A DNA stretch of 64,000 nt from Malurus cyaneus samueli. Its lineage: Eukaryota > Chordata > Aves > Passeriformes > Maluridae. Both the position numbers and the translations under genes were made by a program. Positions 13,971 to 24,657 of the stretch are shown in pieces. Every line of letters starts with the position of its first letter. Position 1 is the stretch's first letter. The stretch is taken from NCBI GenBank assembly GCA_009741485.1, contig CM019216.1, positions 42,921,227 through 42,985,226 of the forward strand, given 5' to 3'. The notes under the pieces were generated by a model that was not told where the DNA came from, did no database searches, and worked only from the letters and a program-made list of their open reading frames with translations.

Positions 13971-14600
13971 ATAACAAAATGTTTGCCGTGCCTGCTTAGC
14001 ACTGTCATACCGAAACCATGCCAAACATGGAAGCAATGAAAGGCTGAATAGGAGAATAGCACCTTTTAAAGCGCATTAATAAAGTTTTCAAAACCAGAAA
14101 TAAGTGGATTTCATTAGTCTAAAGTACAACCTCTAATCTTTTAAAGGCTGGTATAAGCCTATAACCATAGATTTTGGAGTACTTAAATGATCATATAATA
14201 CCAAAATGTTTATATGGGCAGGCATACAACTAAATTTTAGACCTGTTGTGCTTTTCAGAATGATCTAATGGCTGCTGCACAGAAGCTGTTGTTAGGACTC
14301 ATAGGCTCTATTTCTGTTTTCTGCCAAGATTTACAGCTAATGAGATGCTATTTTCTGTGCTCCTTGGCTAGTGCAAAACTGTATTTGTTAGGCATTGTTT
14401 TTATGATCTAAGATTTACAATTTCTAATGATCATATGCAAAGAAAACCTTTTATTCACTTAAGCACCACGGGAGACTGCATGTAACAAAATCACCATGTA
14501 ATTTTCACTACAGAAACATTGTCGCTTTATAGCCACCGTGATTTTTTAGGCTTACACAAAGAACCAAAACCCGACCCCTTGGCTTGTGCTAGGCAAAAGC
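13971..14600. promoter_or_regulatory. Candidate conserved noncoding block
   Basis: Non-repeat AT-rich DNA with scattered retained CpGs (13987, 14022, 14469, 14522, 14538). It also has dense short motifs of developmental enhancers: an ATATGCAAAG octamer-like POU site near 14432-14441, a CACTTAA NK-homeodomain-like site near 14457-14463, and several TAAT/ATTA cores. No open frame of note. Regulatory function is inferred from texture only; cross-species alignment was not possible here. Confidence 0.3.
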
Positions 14601-16866
14601 TTTGCAAGCATCCCTGCAGAGTAGATTTTCATTTTCATGAATGATTCCCTAAGACTTTGGTGAAGCAGAAGTAGTCTGAAAACTGATAAAAGTGGAATGC
14701 ACAGAATTTTCTTGGAATGAACATCTCATTTTCCCATGCCAGGGAGCAAAGTGGTCTATTGCATTCAGGTGTGTTGAGTTCAGTCTGGTTACTGGAAAAT
14801 AGAAGTACTATTCTGAGTAAAGTATCAGAAACTGCCCCAGAGGAAAGAAGAAAGCTATTAAAAACTCATCCTAGGCCTGAACTTATCTAATTTACAGTAA
14901 CTCTAGACTCAGTGATGATTCAGAAATAATAGTCAAAAAAAGATGTTTCTGGAGTTAGATAATAATTCTGAGAATTCACTTTCTTTCCTTTTACACTTGT
15001 ATGTTTGGAGGTTTATGCAATTATTTCAACTCAAATAGATAAGATGTAATACTTATTATATTAGTATTTTGAATAGGTTTGGCATGAGTGAATGGGTAAT
15101 TTTTCAGTAAATTGCTCAGACTGAAATTAAGATATTGAGTTCTTGTGTTTTCTACACATTTTTTGGCTTGTGGTTTCGACTCTAGAGTAAAGCATGCTTC
15201 CATCTTATGCATGCCTTTTTCAGCAGACAAACCAGTAAGAAAGGGCAAGAGAACCTCTGAGACATTGTTCTTGTGACACCAGACTGATGCTGCAGCATTT
15301 CCAAGATAATGATGCCATATTGACAGTGCTATCACCACAAAGGCCAACAACTAATATGGAATATGCTACTTCATTGTAGGGGCTTGGGTATTTTTATTCC
15401 AAGGTTCAGCCCTCACAGGATTTTGTTCCAGTAAGAGTACAGACTGACCCAAAAGGATCTAAAGTACTCATGGTTTTATGCTGTTATTGATTGCATGTAG
15501 CAAGAAAATAATTTTCTGGACTTGGATCTTCTAGAAATTTTTCATTTTACTATCCCACTCTCCTTTATATTGTAAATAACTCTAATGATGATGCAGTGAT
15601 GCTTTTCTTTCACACAGGTTTTAAAAACTAATTGGTGTCAACTGTAATATGGGCCCTTTACTGTCAGCAGGTATATGAAATTCCTCAGTATGTGCTCTAT
15701 AAAATCCACCTGACCACTTTACTTGCTTGGATATTATATGCCTTTAAACATGATTATTCAGGAGCTGAGGATGAGTTTTTAGGCGATGTTTGAGTCTGAC
15801 AAGAAACACTGTCTAATGTACTAAACCTGTGAATATTTCAGTTTGTCTTAATAGAGCTCACTTGTTTTTAGGCAGTCACTACTGTCCCTCAGCTTTGAGC
15901 TGATTGCAGCCACTCTGATGGGAAGAAGAGCATATTCACCAGGTGGAGTGTGTGGTGGCACAGGGAACAGCCAGGTGGACATTATGGGGGCACTGCAGTC
16001 ATGTGCTGAATTTTCTGGAGGGATAGGATGACCTTTAATATCATAAAGGGACCACAACAGGGAATTTAATGAATTTCTACAAAAGAGAAAAGTAAGACAA
16101 AAGTCTATGTCTAGCAAATTGCAGCCAATAAAGAAGTACAAACGACTAGAGCACTGTAACTACTTGGAATACTAAATATCCTGCTGGCCACCCTTCAGAG
16201 AAATAAGGCAAACATGACATACTGTGTGCTACTGATGTTTTTGTGTGTTTATGTGTTTTAAAAATCTAATTCAACATTCTCTTCTAACAAAGAAAAATGT
16301 TGCCTCGCTCATTCTGAGCAGACAGCTTGTTTGATGGAAATTTGTACAACACTGAATGAAGTTTGGAGTCATAGTTTATAAGGCTGATACAATCAACCAA
16401 CGAACCAACTACCCACCCATCCAAATATGACTAATTCAGACAGCTGTTTCCCCTTTATAATTTATGCACATGTCGAAAAATATGCTCGATTAAAAATCTT
16501 TACTGGTTGATTTAGGGTGTGTTTAATCTGCAATCACAGATTTTGCTAATGCAGCATAGTGATTTCTGAACTAGCTTTAAGCAAAATATGCCACGGATAA
16601 ATCAACCTCCACAATATAAACCCTGGGCAAGAAGCTGAATTGAGGATACCTCATGTACTGACTTCATACAGCTGTCACTTCTTGGATTGTTATGTAGCCA
16701 TTGTTTCAACTCTTTGGCCTCCATTTGTATTAAAATCATTCATATCAGTTCACCAGTAAAAAAGTGCATTAATGTTGCCTCCATGTTGCCAAGGCCTGGC
16801 CTCTAAGGTGGGAATTTCTGTTAAGTTTATTATAAAGAGATTAAAAAATACTGATGTATTGATGTG
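14601..16866. other. Unique noncoding DNA
   Basis: No exon or mobile element recognised. Open frames of about 100 codons at 15021-15350 (-) and 15848-16141 (-) have no family resemblance. Confidence 0.6.
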
Positions 16867-16867
16867 A

Positions 16868-16921
16868 TGTTGGTAGGGACCAACCAAAAGCAGATGATGG
16901 TAGGGACCTACCAAAAGTAGA
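16868..16921. repeat. Two-copy tandem duplication, period 27 bp
   Basis: The unit GGTAGGGACC(A/T)ACCAAAAG occurs at 16872 and again at 16899, each followed by (C/T)AGA. The second copy contains the perfect inverted repeat GGTAGG-GA-CCTACC. This is a small local duplication with no wider array. Confidence 0.85.
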
Positions 16922-17669
16922 ATAAATTGGTGCAATCGTACCTCTGAATATCTTCAGCTAGATGAAAGACATCTCCCTCACAGAGCCTGCTGAGTAGTAG
17001 GGAAGCAGAGTTATTGCTATATTGCATAGCAAATTCAAGCAAGAGGACAAGTTACCATGATGAATGAGGACAGTTTTGGTATAAAGGTTCATGGATCTCT
17101 GCAAATGAAAGCACTCATGTAGCAGAATACAAAAGAAAAATTTGTTCAGCAGTGCAGTGGCAGGATATGTATTCCTGAAGGTGGGATAAGATTCAGCAGC
17201 TGAGATCTAAGTCACTGCAGGGCACAAGAACAAAAAACAGGTTGGACCATGACTGTCCAGTTCCAGGTGGAAAGTGACCCATGTATTCAGATGTCAGGAT
17301 ACCCAAATCCTGGAGAATGCAGCAAATTGAGTCAGGCCCACTTTTTTGGAAAGAATGGGATATTATGTGGGAAATTCAGGGGGTGTGCTTTAACCCTCTC
17401 AGTTCTCAAGAGAGGGAGACTAGATGACAGCAAGAATAAAATGAGCACATAGAAAATCTTGAGTTCAACCCCTTTGGGCTGCTGATTTTCTGACATTTCT
17501 GGATTATTCATAGGGTTACTAGAACTTCATACTTTTAGATCTTATCACACCAGCATTCGAGAAGCCAGCAGTGAAGTCCTCGCTGAGCACACTGGAAAGC
17601 TCTGCTGCATTTTGGTTAGGTCATACTTCAATTTTCTAATTTTTTGTAGTGTATTTGGGTTGTGGGTGT
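16922..17669. other. Unique noncoding DNA
   Basis: No exon or mobile element recognised. Confidence 0.55.
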
Positions 17670-17725
17670 TCTTTTGTTGTTTGTTTGTTTGTTTTTTCTT
17701 TTGTTGTTTTTTTTTTTTTGTTTGG
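17670..17725. repeat. (GTTT)n / poly-T low-complexity tract
   Basis: Four to five GTTT units followed by T runs interrupted by single G or C residues. It could be the reverse complement of an A-rich tail, but no element body is recognisable beside it. Confidence 0.8.
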
Positions 17726-18940
17726 TGTTCCACAGACTCAGCTCTGGCAATAATGATATTTCCTAATTAGGTGCCAATGTGGTGTGATTTTCCAAGGCAG
17801 ATACAAATATCAGCTTTGAGAAGTGCAGAGAGGCTTTGTACATTTCAGGGAAATATTAACCTGAGTTCTAATTAAGGAAAATTAATGACTAACAAGGTGC
17901 TTTTGTCTAGCAGGAGAAGTTTAAGAAGCTGGGTGAAGAATGATCATTGTATGATTAAATTTCCATTTATCTCTAAGGTAAGCAGCAAAATCCTCATTCG
18001 AGGGAGATGAAAAATACTTTTCTTAAAAAGTACTTTCACTCAAACTGATAGTGGTACTGCCTTTGATTTTTAAAGGCATCAGCACAGCCAGTGTTGTGGT
18101 TTTCCAAAAGGGCAGGGGAGAAGATGCCGATGGCCCTGTGGATGGTGCAGGAGAAAGCTGCTCCCCGTTCCTGGGACCCTGTTGGTGGCTGGTTTTGGTG
18201 GGGTGAGGTGCAGTCACATGGGAAGAGAGCGTAGAGAAGAAAATACTTTTGTGTCTGCAAATGTGGGTATCAGATAATGAGCTGCTGCTTTTGTATTGTA
18301 AAGATGCAGGAATGGCATAGATCTCTCTACTTCCTGCTTTCAGTAGCCACCTTTTCTGAATGAAAATCCTCTCTTGCTATTTTATCAGCCCAGAAAATAA
18401 AATAGCAAGCTTTGGAAATTGTGGTGCATTGTGTCACACCGACAAATCCATGAAACCAACACACACTTTCCTAAAACAGGCACTGCCATAAATATTTTCC
18501 TCCATGCTTGTGAAAATGAAGCTTTCAAGTGTAACTGACAATTTTCCTCCTTTCCCTGGCTTTATGGATGTGGGATTTTGCTTGCAACAACAGCTCATCT
18601 TCTGCATGGGAGCCTCTGTCACATTTTCACTCTGTGCCAATCCATCCCCCATGGAGTGAGTTTATAGCAACCAACAATAAGTGGAAAGGATTGAAACAGA
18701 TGTAAATAAAAGGCTGGTGAGTGTTTTTAGCTCTAAACCATGAACTATGATCACTTGTTTACTATGTAGGCTGAATGGCAGAGCTTGTATTTAGTCTTGA
18801 TCATCACTAATAAAATAAAAATTTATTAAAATGTTTTAATTACCAAAATTAAATATCTGGCCCCAAATAATGTCAGGTGCTTCTTGCTGTTCCCTATGAG
18901 TTACTTTGTATGCTCATTTTCTCAAGAACAATCAATGTGT
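17726..18940. other. Unique noncoding DNA
   Basis: A moderately GC-rich patch at 18060-18240 carries overlapping short open frames with no family resemblance. The rest is AT-rich and featureless. Confidence 0.55.
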
Positions 18941-19335
18941 TCGATATTTTTTAGACTGATATTATATTTTATAGTTTAAATGTGCACAGATGTATTTAAT
19001 GTATCTGATAGAGCGAAGTTGTCCATATGTGCTGCATTATATATGATAATGCATATATTAAAGAGTCTTTTATAGTCTCACATTATGTTTCCATTGTGTA
19101 GGATGATGTATTATTTATTCCCACACTGATTTCCACGTCCATGTGTGCAGGAGCAAATTTGCATACGTCGTCTGTCTGATATGGTAACAAGCACTCACAA
19201 ACACATGCTTTGAGTACAAATGGATGGATATTAAACATTTTCTAATATTCTCTTAACAACAGCATTTTGTTATTGATCACATCACGAATGTGAAACACTT
19301 ATTCAGCATAAAATGTCTCTGTGCTTTCTGCATTG
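18941..19335. promoter_or_regulatory. Candidate conserved noncoding block with an octamer site
   Basis: Non-repeat DNA. At 19153-19164 the sequence GCAAATTTGCAT contains the 10-bp palindrome GCAAATTTGC and a perfect octamer ATTTGCAT of the POU/OCT class. Two CpGs follow at once (ACGTCG). A 7-bp inverted repeat GCATTAT/ATAATGC lies at 19044-19062, and a TATTGATCACATCACG segment at 19271-19286. Known POU factors bind such octamers; enhancer activity here is inferred. Confidence 0.35.
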
Positions 19336-19437
19336 ACTGCCATCTTTTTTTTTCTTCTTTCTTCAAATCCTCTGACCTCCCTTGGGAAGGCTTTTATGCA
19401 CGTTCAGTATGCTCACACAACTATTTCTACCAGCACT

Positions 19438-19491
19438 GTTACCATAGAAACTGAGTGATTTCTTTTTTTTTTCCACCCTCCTTCCTGTCAG
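19438..19491 (+). promoter_or_regulatory. X-box motif directly followed by a splice-acceptor-like tract
   Basis: GTTACCATAGAAAC at 19438-19451 is an RFX-type X-box. Ten bases later begins a T-rich pyrimidine stretch (19461-19488) ending in TGTCAG at 19491, close to an ideal 3' splice site. The frame beginning at 19492 stays open for 23 codons to a TAA at 19561-19563. Its translation is not recognised, so exon use is unproven. Confidence 0.35.
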
Positions 19492-19563
19492 GATTTGGAC
19501 CTAGTGCCAGACCTTTCCACTGTTAGCAATAATATTTTTTCAATATTTGGACAGATCTTTTAA

Positions 19564-20360
19564 AGAAAAAAGTCTGTTTATATTTTCAAGATGTGGTACT
19601 TTGTTTCAAGATACAAATTTTCAGGTATTAACATCGGCCAATGGATTCATATACTTCAAGAAGCCAGACAGTGCTTTCTTTTACAACATTTAGACCATGA
19701 CATTTTGTAAGGAAGATGCCAGAGTTGCTTATTAATTGTAGACTTCAACTCAGAATGTGAATGAAGGGATTTATGTAATAGGTCATGGAATGTGTCTCAC
19801 ATTTTCTTTTTTTTTTTAGTGCTCATTTTCAGCATGTTTCTTTAGCATTCACACAAATAGCTTTCTAACCACAAAGAGAGACATGTAATTAATTATGATA
19901 TAATTTGCAAGTTGTTGATTGGCATAATTTGCAGTCCTCGCATTAGCAGCTTCCTCATATAAATTTTTAAATATTTTAATTATATGACTATGTAACATAT
20001 TGATTTACTTAATGAATCTATACTTAGTTAGATACACAGCAGTATATATTAATGTTATAACTGTTCTATTTGGGCTGAATACATTATTTCAATTAACATG
20101 ACATAGAGAACCCAGCTTTACACTGAATCAACTGGCATATTTTAAGTGTAATTTGACTTAAACCACACATGCACATTAGGTCATATCTACAGCTCAAAAC
20201 AGATATCTACATCTGATAATTTTTAGCTTATATACAATATTACACTGAAAAACAGAATCACAGTCACACATTTTTCTGTATGATTTCAATACCACCTTAT
20301 CTTTTGGATGGAAACATCATGTAACACCAGCAAAATTCAGGAGAAAGAAGAGCTAAGATG
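19564..20360. other. Very AT-rich noncoding DNA
   Basis: No exon or mobile element. The stretch 19880-20060 has many TAAT/ATTA cores and could be part of a conserved block with its neighbours, but nothing decisive is visible. Confidence 0.5.
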
Positions 20361-20903
20361 ATTTGAAGGTGCATTTTTCTTTTGTTATCAGGCAAGCACC
20401 AGACTTGTGGACTCTGGTCCACAGCAGCCGAACCTCCTGTAACAAAATTGTCAACTGCAAGGCCACCAGAGCAGTCTCTGGTCGTCTTCTTTCCCTGCTA
20501 CACCTCTTTGGCGTAAGAGGTAATTATAATCATGTAAACATGAATAACAAATTGTAGCGTGTTCCAAGCGCATTTATCCTTCAGTGACAGAAGAGGGAGC
20601 AGTTCTTCCTTGCACTGCCAGAGATCCGCTTGGCACCCATCCCCCCTGCCCATGCCCCTCTTGCCAAATGCGAACCTGCTCGATCATAATCCAGACACGG
20701 CTGGGTTTTGCTGTGGGGGCAAGCGCCAAGACATTTTGGGGTCGAGGGTGGAGGGGGGACAGACCACCCACTTCGTCTCTGGAGGAACAAAGCTGAAATT
20801 CTTTCTGGGTTGCCACTCTCCCTAAGGATGTAGTTAGATATCAGGGTCTTTGTGTCTTACTGTATATTTTTATTTGTAACAATGCTTTTTTTTTTTTTCC
20901 CCC

Positions 20904-20938
<35 letters not shown>

Positions 20939-21600
20939 CCAGCCTCATCACGCTACAAAGAAGCCATGGTGGTGTGTAGTCAACTGGAGTGAATGTGTGC
21001 ATTCTCCGGGACTTGTTTTTGTGAGACTTTGTCCTGCTGTTGTTCCCACTCCGAGCTGAGCAGAAACCACGCATGTCTGAATAACGGGGCCCTTTCTGCC
21101 TGTTGTAATCCCGAATTGTTACAGTCTAGGGGCCAGCCATGCTGTCACCGTCACAAATTGATTTAACCATCAATTGCAGTGGTCATTAAAGCTGCTAGAA
21201 GTCCCAGCCAAGCTGATGAATTGCAGCTGAATGTGAAATGAGCCTCCAAGCCCGTTTCCCACCATCTCATATCAAAGCCTATTGTGTCCCTCCAAAGTAA
21301 AGGGTCGGAGGTTCAGCCTGGAGTTCAACAATGGGCTCAGTCAGAAGATAGAGCCCCCTTCGCCCTGGTATTCCCAATTACAGTTTTCTTTCCATACCTT
21401 ATTGTGTAGTATTTGCATCCAACTAATACGTGGAATTATTGACATACCCCAGTGTCAATGGAGCTTTTGAAAGATTTATCCCCCAAATATATGGAATCCC
21501 AAGCATCTGGTGGCTCCCCAGCAATGACAATAAAACGATTCCCTGGTTTTCCTCCTCCGGCAGTGTAGTGCACTGATCTGAGCTGAATGGCTATCTTTAC
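20361..21600. promoter_or_regulatory. Candidate conserved noncoding block, relatively GC- and CpG-rich
   Basis: This is the most distinctive non-repeat segment of the window. It has higher GC and more retained CpGs than its surroundings and no recognisable coding frame; the overlapping 60-90-codon frames at 20559-20825 on both strands are low-quality. At 21156-21175 lies the paired arrangement AATTGAT-TTAACC-ATCAATT, a 7-bp inverted repeat with a 6-bp spacer, typical of homeodomain/PBX-like dimer sites. A TATCAAAG TCF/LEF-type core follows near 21270-21277. It is interrupted by T runs at 20886-20898 and 20906-20935. A transcribed noncoding exon is also possible. Conservation is inferred, not shown. 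Confidence 0.4.
20886..20937. repeat. T13 and T30 runs ending in an AG
   Basis: Thirteen T at 20886-20898, then CCCCCAC, then thirty consecutive T at 20906-20935 followed by AG. The T30 run followed by AG resembles a very strong 3' splice site but is equally a length-unstable homopolymer. No downstream coding frame supports an exon. Confidence 0.85.
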
Positions 21601-21807
21601 TCAGCAGAGATTAGCTGCTTCCAGGCCTCACACAAAAAAACCCCTGGGTCTGCTTCTGGAAGTCCCTTTCCTTCAGATGTATTGTTCCCTGGACCTGTCT
21701 TGTTACTCATTTTAGTATGGAATTTAAATCTGCTAGTCTTTTGCTTAGTGGCTGTAAATAACAGAGGAAAAAAGAATAATGAAAAAAATCTAATGTACTC
21801 CACTGGC
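21601..21807. other. Short unique noncoding stretch
   Basis: Non-repeat sequence between the candidate regulatory block and the next T run; nothing recognisable. Confidence 0.5.
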
Positions 21808-21836
21808 TTTTTTTTTTTTTTTTTTTTTTTTTTTTT
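21808..21836. repeat. T29 homopolymer
   Basis: Twenty-nine consecutive T on the plus strand. There is no A-tailed retrotransposon body on either side that I can recognise. Confidence 0.9.
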
Positions 21837-22118
21837 CCCGCTGTGTCTTGCATTTTGGTTTGTTATTGAGCCTCCCGCAGTAGGCGCTACCAGATGAAAT
21901 CACATCTGATCTGTTTGGGGGGATGGTGTTTGCATGCTGGGCACACAAAAGCTGGTTTTCCTGCAGGCTCTGCCCTGTCAAAGGGTGCTTTCTCTGTGGG
22001 CAGGGGACTCTGGGGCACAGGCAACAAGAGGAGTGTGAAAAGAGATGCTGTGGCTGTTCTTACGAATGTGCAAAGTCCAGGAGGCCTCCTGACATGCGCA
22101 CAGATAAGAAAAAGTTGT
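21837..22118. other. Unique noncoding DNA
   Basis: Moderately GC-rich, with short overlapping open frames on both strands; no family resemblance. Confidence 0.5.
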
Positions 22119-22147
22119 GGGAGGGAGGGAGGGAGGGAGGGAGGGGG
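22119..22147 (+). repeat. (GGGA)n tetranucleotide repeat, G-quadruplex candidate
   Basis: Six GGGA units followed by a G5 run: seven G tracts separated by single A residues. This meets the usual G3+N1-7 criterion for a parallel G-quadruplex on the plus strand. Confidence 0.92.
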
Positions 22148-22256
22148 CGAGATTCAGCAAAGAGGTCACAGGTCCAGACTATTGCAATGTATTAATAATG
22201 AGCCAGTAGACAGTTCTAGGCCTGCATTTCCCTAGGCTGTGTTCATCACAGACTGG

Positions 22257-22285
22257 ATGTCTCCACACAATCTGTGTGGAGATGT
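22257..22285. repeat. Perfect 10-bp hairpin with 3-nt loop
   Basis: TCTCCACACA (22260-22269), loop ATC, TGTGTGGAGA (22273-22282). Two G-T wobble pairs and an A-T pair extend the stem to 13 positions. It is too short for a typical microRNA precursor and has no terminator-like T run. Confidence 0.9.
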
Positions 22286-23930
22286 TGTTAGCAGAGGACT
22301 GGCCCACTGCTGGCCTGTGTTCCTCAGTGGCTCCCAGGGAGATCAGCAGATGCCTGGTCTTGAAAGTTTCTTTGTCCACAGAGTGAACCAATGGATAAGT
22401 AAATGCATATACTTTTTATTTAATAGATCCTTTAATTCTGATGGTGTCACAGAAGAGCAGTGTTTTTGTTTGAGGTCTTGGATCTTTGTTACCTCTGGAC
22501 TTTTCCACCACATGCAGCAGTAAGTTTCCTTAATGGAAAGTAATATCATGGGTGATTCAATTTTTTTCTCGTTACATGTTCCAAGTGAGGCATCTGAAAA
22601 GCCCATCAGTGCACACGAGCACCAGGTTGTCTCCAGAGAAAGCTGGACTGAATGATTAAGAGATTAAAAAATAGAGTGATATTCTGTTTGTCCAATTAAT
22701 GGCCCCAGGTAGGAATTTCATGACTCTATGAGACCTGAATCTGAGAAACTGTGGTTTAAAAAAAAGAATTCCCATTCTCCACTGTGACAAACTCAAGATT
22801 TTTCTTTTTTTTTTTTTTTTGTCTTTAAAAACCAGAAAACCAGCCCCAAATATGCAATAACATGGTAACAAGAGTTTCCTCTGAATTGGAGACACCCAGG
22901 TTCAAAATCTCTCCATTTTTTTTCACAGCATAGATAATTATGATGTTCATGTAATAATGTGAAACTATTCAATGATAATTTTCCATTGTTTTCTCTCAAT
23001 TTCTTTCCTGAATAAGTAGTTATTCATTGGGCCAGAGGCACAAACTTGAGAGTTTCACAAACCTGCCCTCTGGTCTATTCACTAAGCAAGAAAGCAAGGC
23101 GCTATTTTGGCCAAATAAGTAAAGCAGCAGTCTCAGCTTTTCTGTGCACCCTGAGTGCCGGTATTCAGGGAGAGGATGATAGAAAGTGAAAACTGCATCT
23201 GACATCTCGTAATCATGCCCTTCTCTATGCATATGGAAAGTGTTGAAATGCTGAAATGCTGCAATGTGAAGCCTGAATAATAAATGGAACAGAATACAGA
23301 TTACCATTGAAACCTCAGTGGCATCGGAAGGCGCAAGTGAAAGAGCTCACAAGTTCAGGTACTTATTTACTTCTGAGACAAATTTGTACTCTGAGACCTT
23401 CCTTGCTTCTCTGCTTAGCAATTGCAAATATCTTTCTGCCTGATTTCTGCCACATAGTGATCAGTGATACCGGAGCTCTGCTCACACAACTTTCTCAGTT
23501 TATACAAGCAGTGAAATGGGATGGTCAGGGTTCAGATAAACAACCTCAGCCTATTATCATTGTCCAGTTCCAAGGGAGCAAGGCTGCACTGAGATAAAAC
23601 TTTATTTCTGTTAAAGTTCCCTTCAGCTCAACTTTCAAAATTGCCTCTGAGTGAACTGCACAAATCAAAACTGAGAACCACACAAATTCCCAGGACTCAG
23701 ACCCTGCTTGCTTTCCCGAACCTGGAAGATGGTTTGCTGCATGGTTACCTGAGGGACCCTGCCCTGTAACATTTATAGTAGTTCTTGGAAATGGGGTTGT
23801 TTCCTTGTGAGCTGTTGAGACGCAAAAGAATGAACAGAGCTTCCACTCTGGTGAAGAATAGATATTTGTATTGCAAACTTGCCTTCCACTGGAAAAAATC
23901 AACCTTGTCCTAGCAAAATTTAAATTCAGA
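22286..23930. other. Unique noncoding DNA
   Basis: T-rich run at about 22801-22820. Open frames of 80-118 codons on both strands (for example 23546-23902 minus) match no family I recognise. Confidence 0.55.
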
Positions 23931-23968
23931 AAAATCTATAGATATCTATAAAGATATCTATAGATTTT
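23931..23968. repeat. Perfect 17-bp inverted repeat with 4-nt spacer
   Basis: AAAATCTATAGATATCT at 23931-23947, spacer ATAA, and the exact reverse complement at 23952-23968. Each arm is itself built of near-palindromic TATAGATA/GATATC units, so cruciform or slipped pairings are possible. There is no obvious transposon termini or target duplication around it. Confidence 0.95.
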
Positions 23969-24422
23969 GGTAACATGGCATTCACCAACAGATGAAGGTA
24001 CCTTTTGTCCTACAGGACTGGGTCCTCTGAGTCCACTGAGAACAAAAATTTTATTTGCAATATTCATCTACTGCAAGGAGCAGGCTTAGCTGGGCATAGA
24101 AAGAAATTTTTTTTTTTTTTTTTGCTAAGAGAATTGGAGTGGAAGAAATTATTTTTCTTGAAGGTTGATGTCCCGGAGCCTCTAAGCCACCCCCTCACAG
24201 CACCAACCCAATTTTTCACGATGCCTGTGATGGTGCTTCTACACATCAGGAGCCAGAGTGGGTGCAGGCTGCCCCCTGTGCACTCCCTGCTTGGCCACCA
24301 AAGATGAGCAGCTGTCTGGTGTTCTTGTGGGGGCAGCTCTCACTCTCCTGAGCTGTGCTGTCTCCTGGCTGGTGACTTTCACAACACTTGAGAGCCCTGC
24401 AGCCTTCTCCCTTTACATGTGT
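23969..24422. other. Unique noncoding DNA with a T17 run
   Basis: T run at 24107-24123. The rest matches no repeat or exon that I recognise, although the stretch just upstream of the CR1 element could be a diverged part of it. Confidence 0.5.
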
Positions 24423-24657
24423 GAAATGCAGGAGGTTCCCTCTAAAGATTAGGAACAGCTTTTTCACCGTAGAAGTGACAGAGCACTGGCACAGGTGGCC
24501 CAGAGAGGTGATGGAGCCTCCATCCTCAGAGATACTCAAAAGCCATCTGTACATAGTCCTGGGAAATCATCTCCAGGTGACCCTGCTTCAGCATGGGGGC
24601 TTAGACCAGATGACCTCCAGAGGTCCCCTCTGTGGAGATTATTTTGTGATTTTGTAA
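24423..24657 (+). mobile_element. CR1 LINE, 3'-end fragment
   Basis: CR1 is the main autonomous non-LTR retrotransposon of birds; full copies encode an endonuclease/reverse transcriptase ORF2. This copy is a 5'-truncated remnant of the 3' terminal segment. It contains recognisable CR1 landmarks: the AGGAGGTTCC-like start of the 3' segment, GTGACAGAGCACTGGCACAGG, TGGCCCAGAGAGGT, and the near-terminal GACCAGATGACCTCCAGAGG (24604-24623). It ends in a degenerate ATTTTGTGATTTTGTA tail corresponding to the ATTCTGTGATTCTGTG microsatellite of CR1. No coding capacity remains. It is old and moderately diverged; the subfamily is uncertain. Confidence 0.92.

Noticed and set aside
15978..15998. CTCF-like core (TGGGGGCACTGC)
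   Set aside because: Only the GGGGGC-CT core agrees; the rest of the ~19-bp motif is a poor match.
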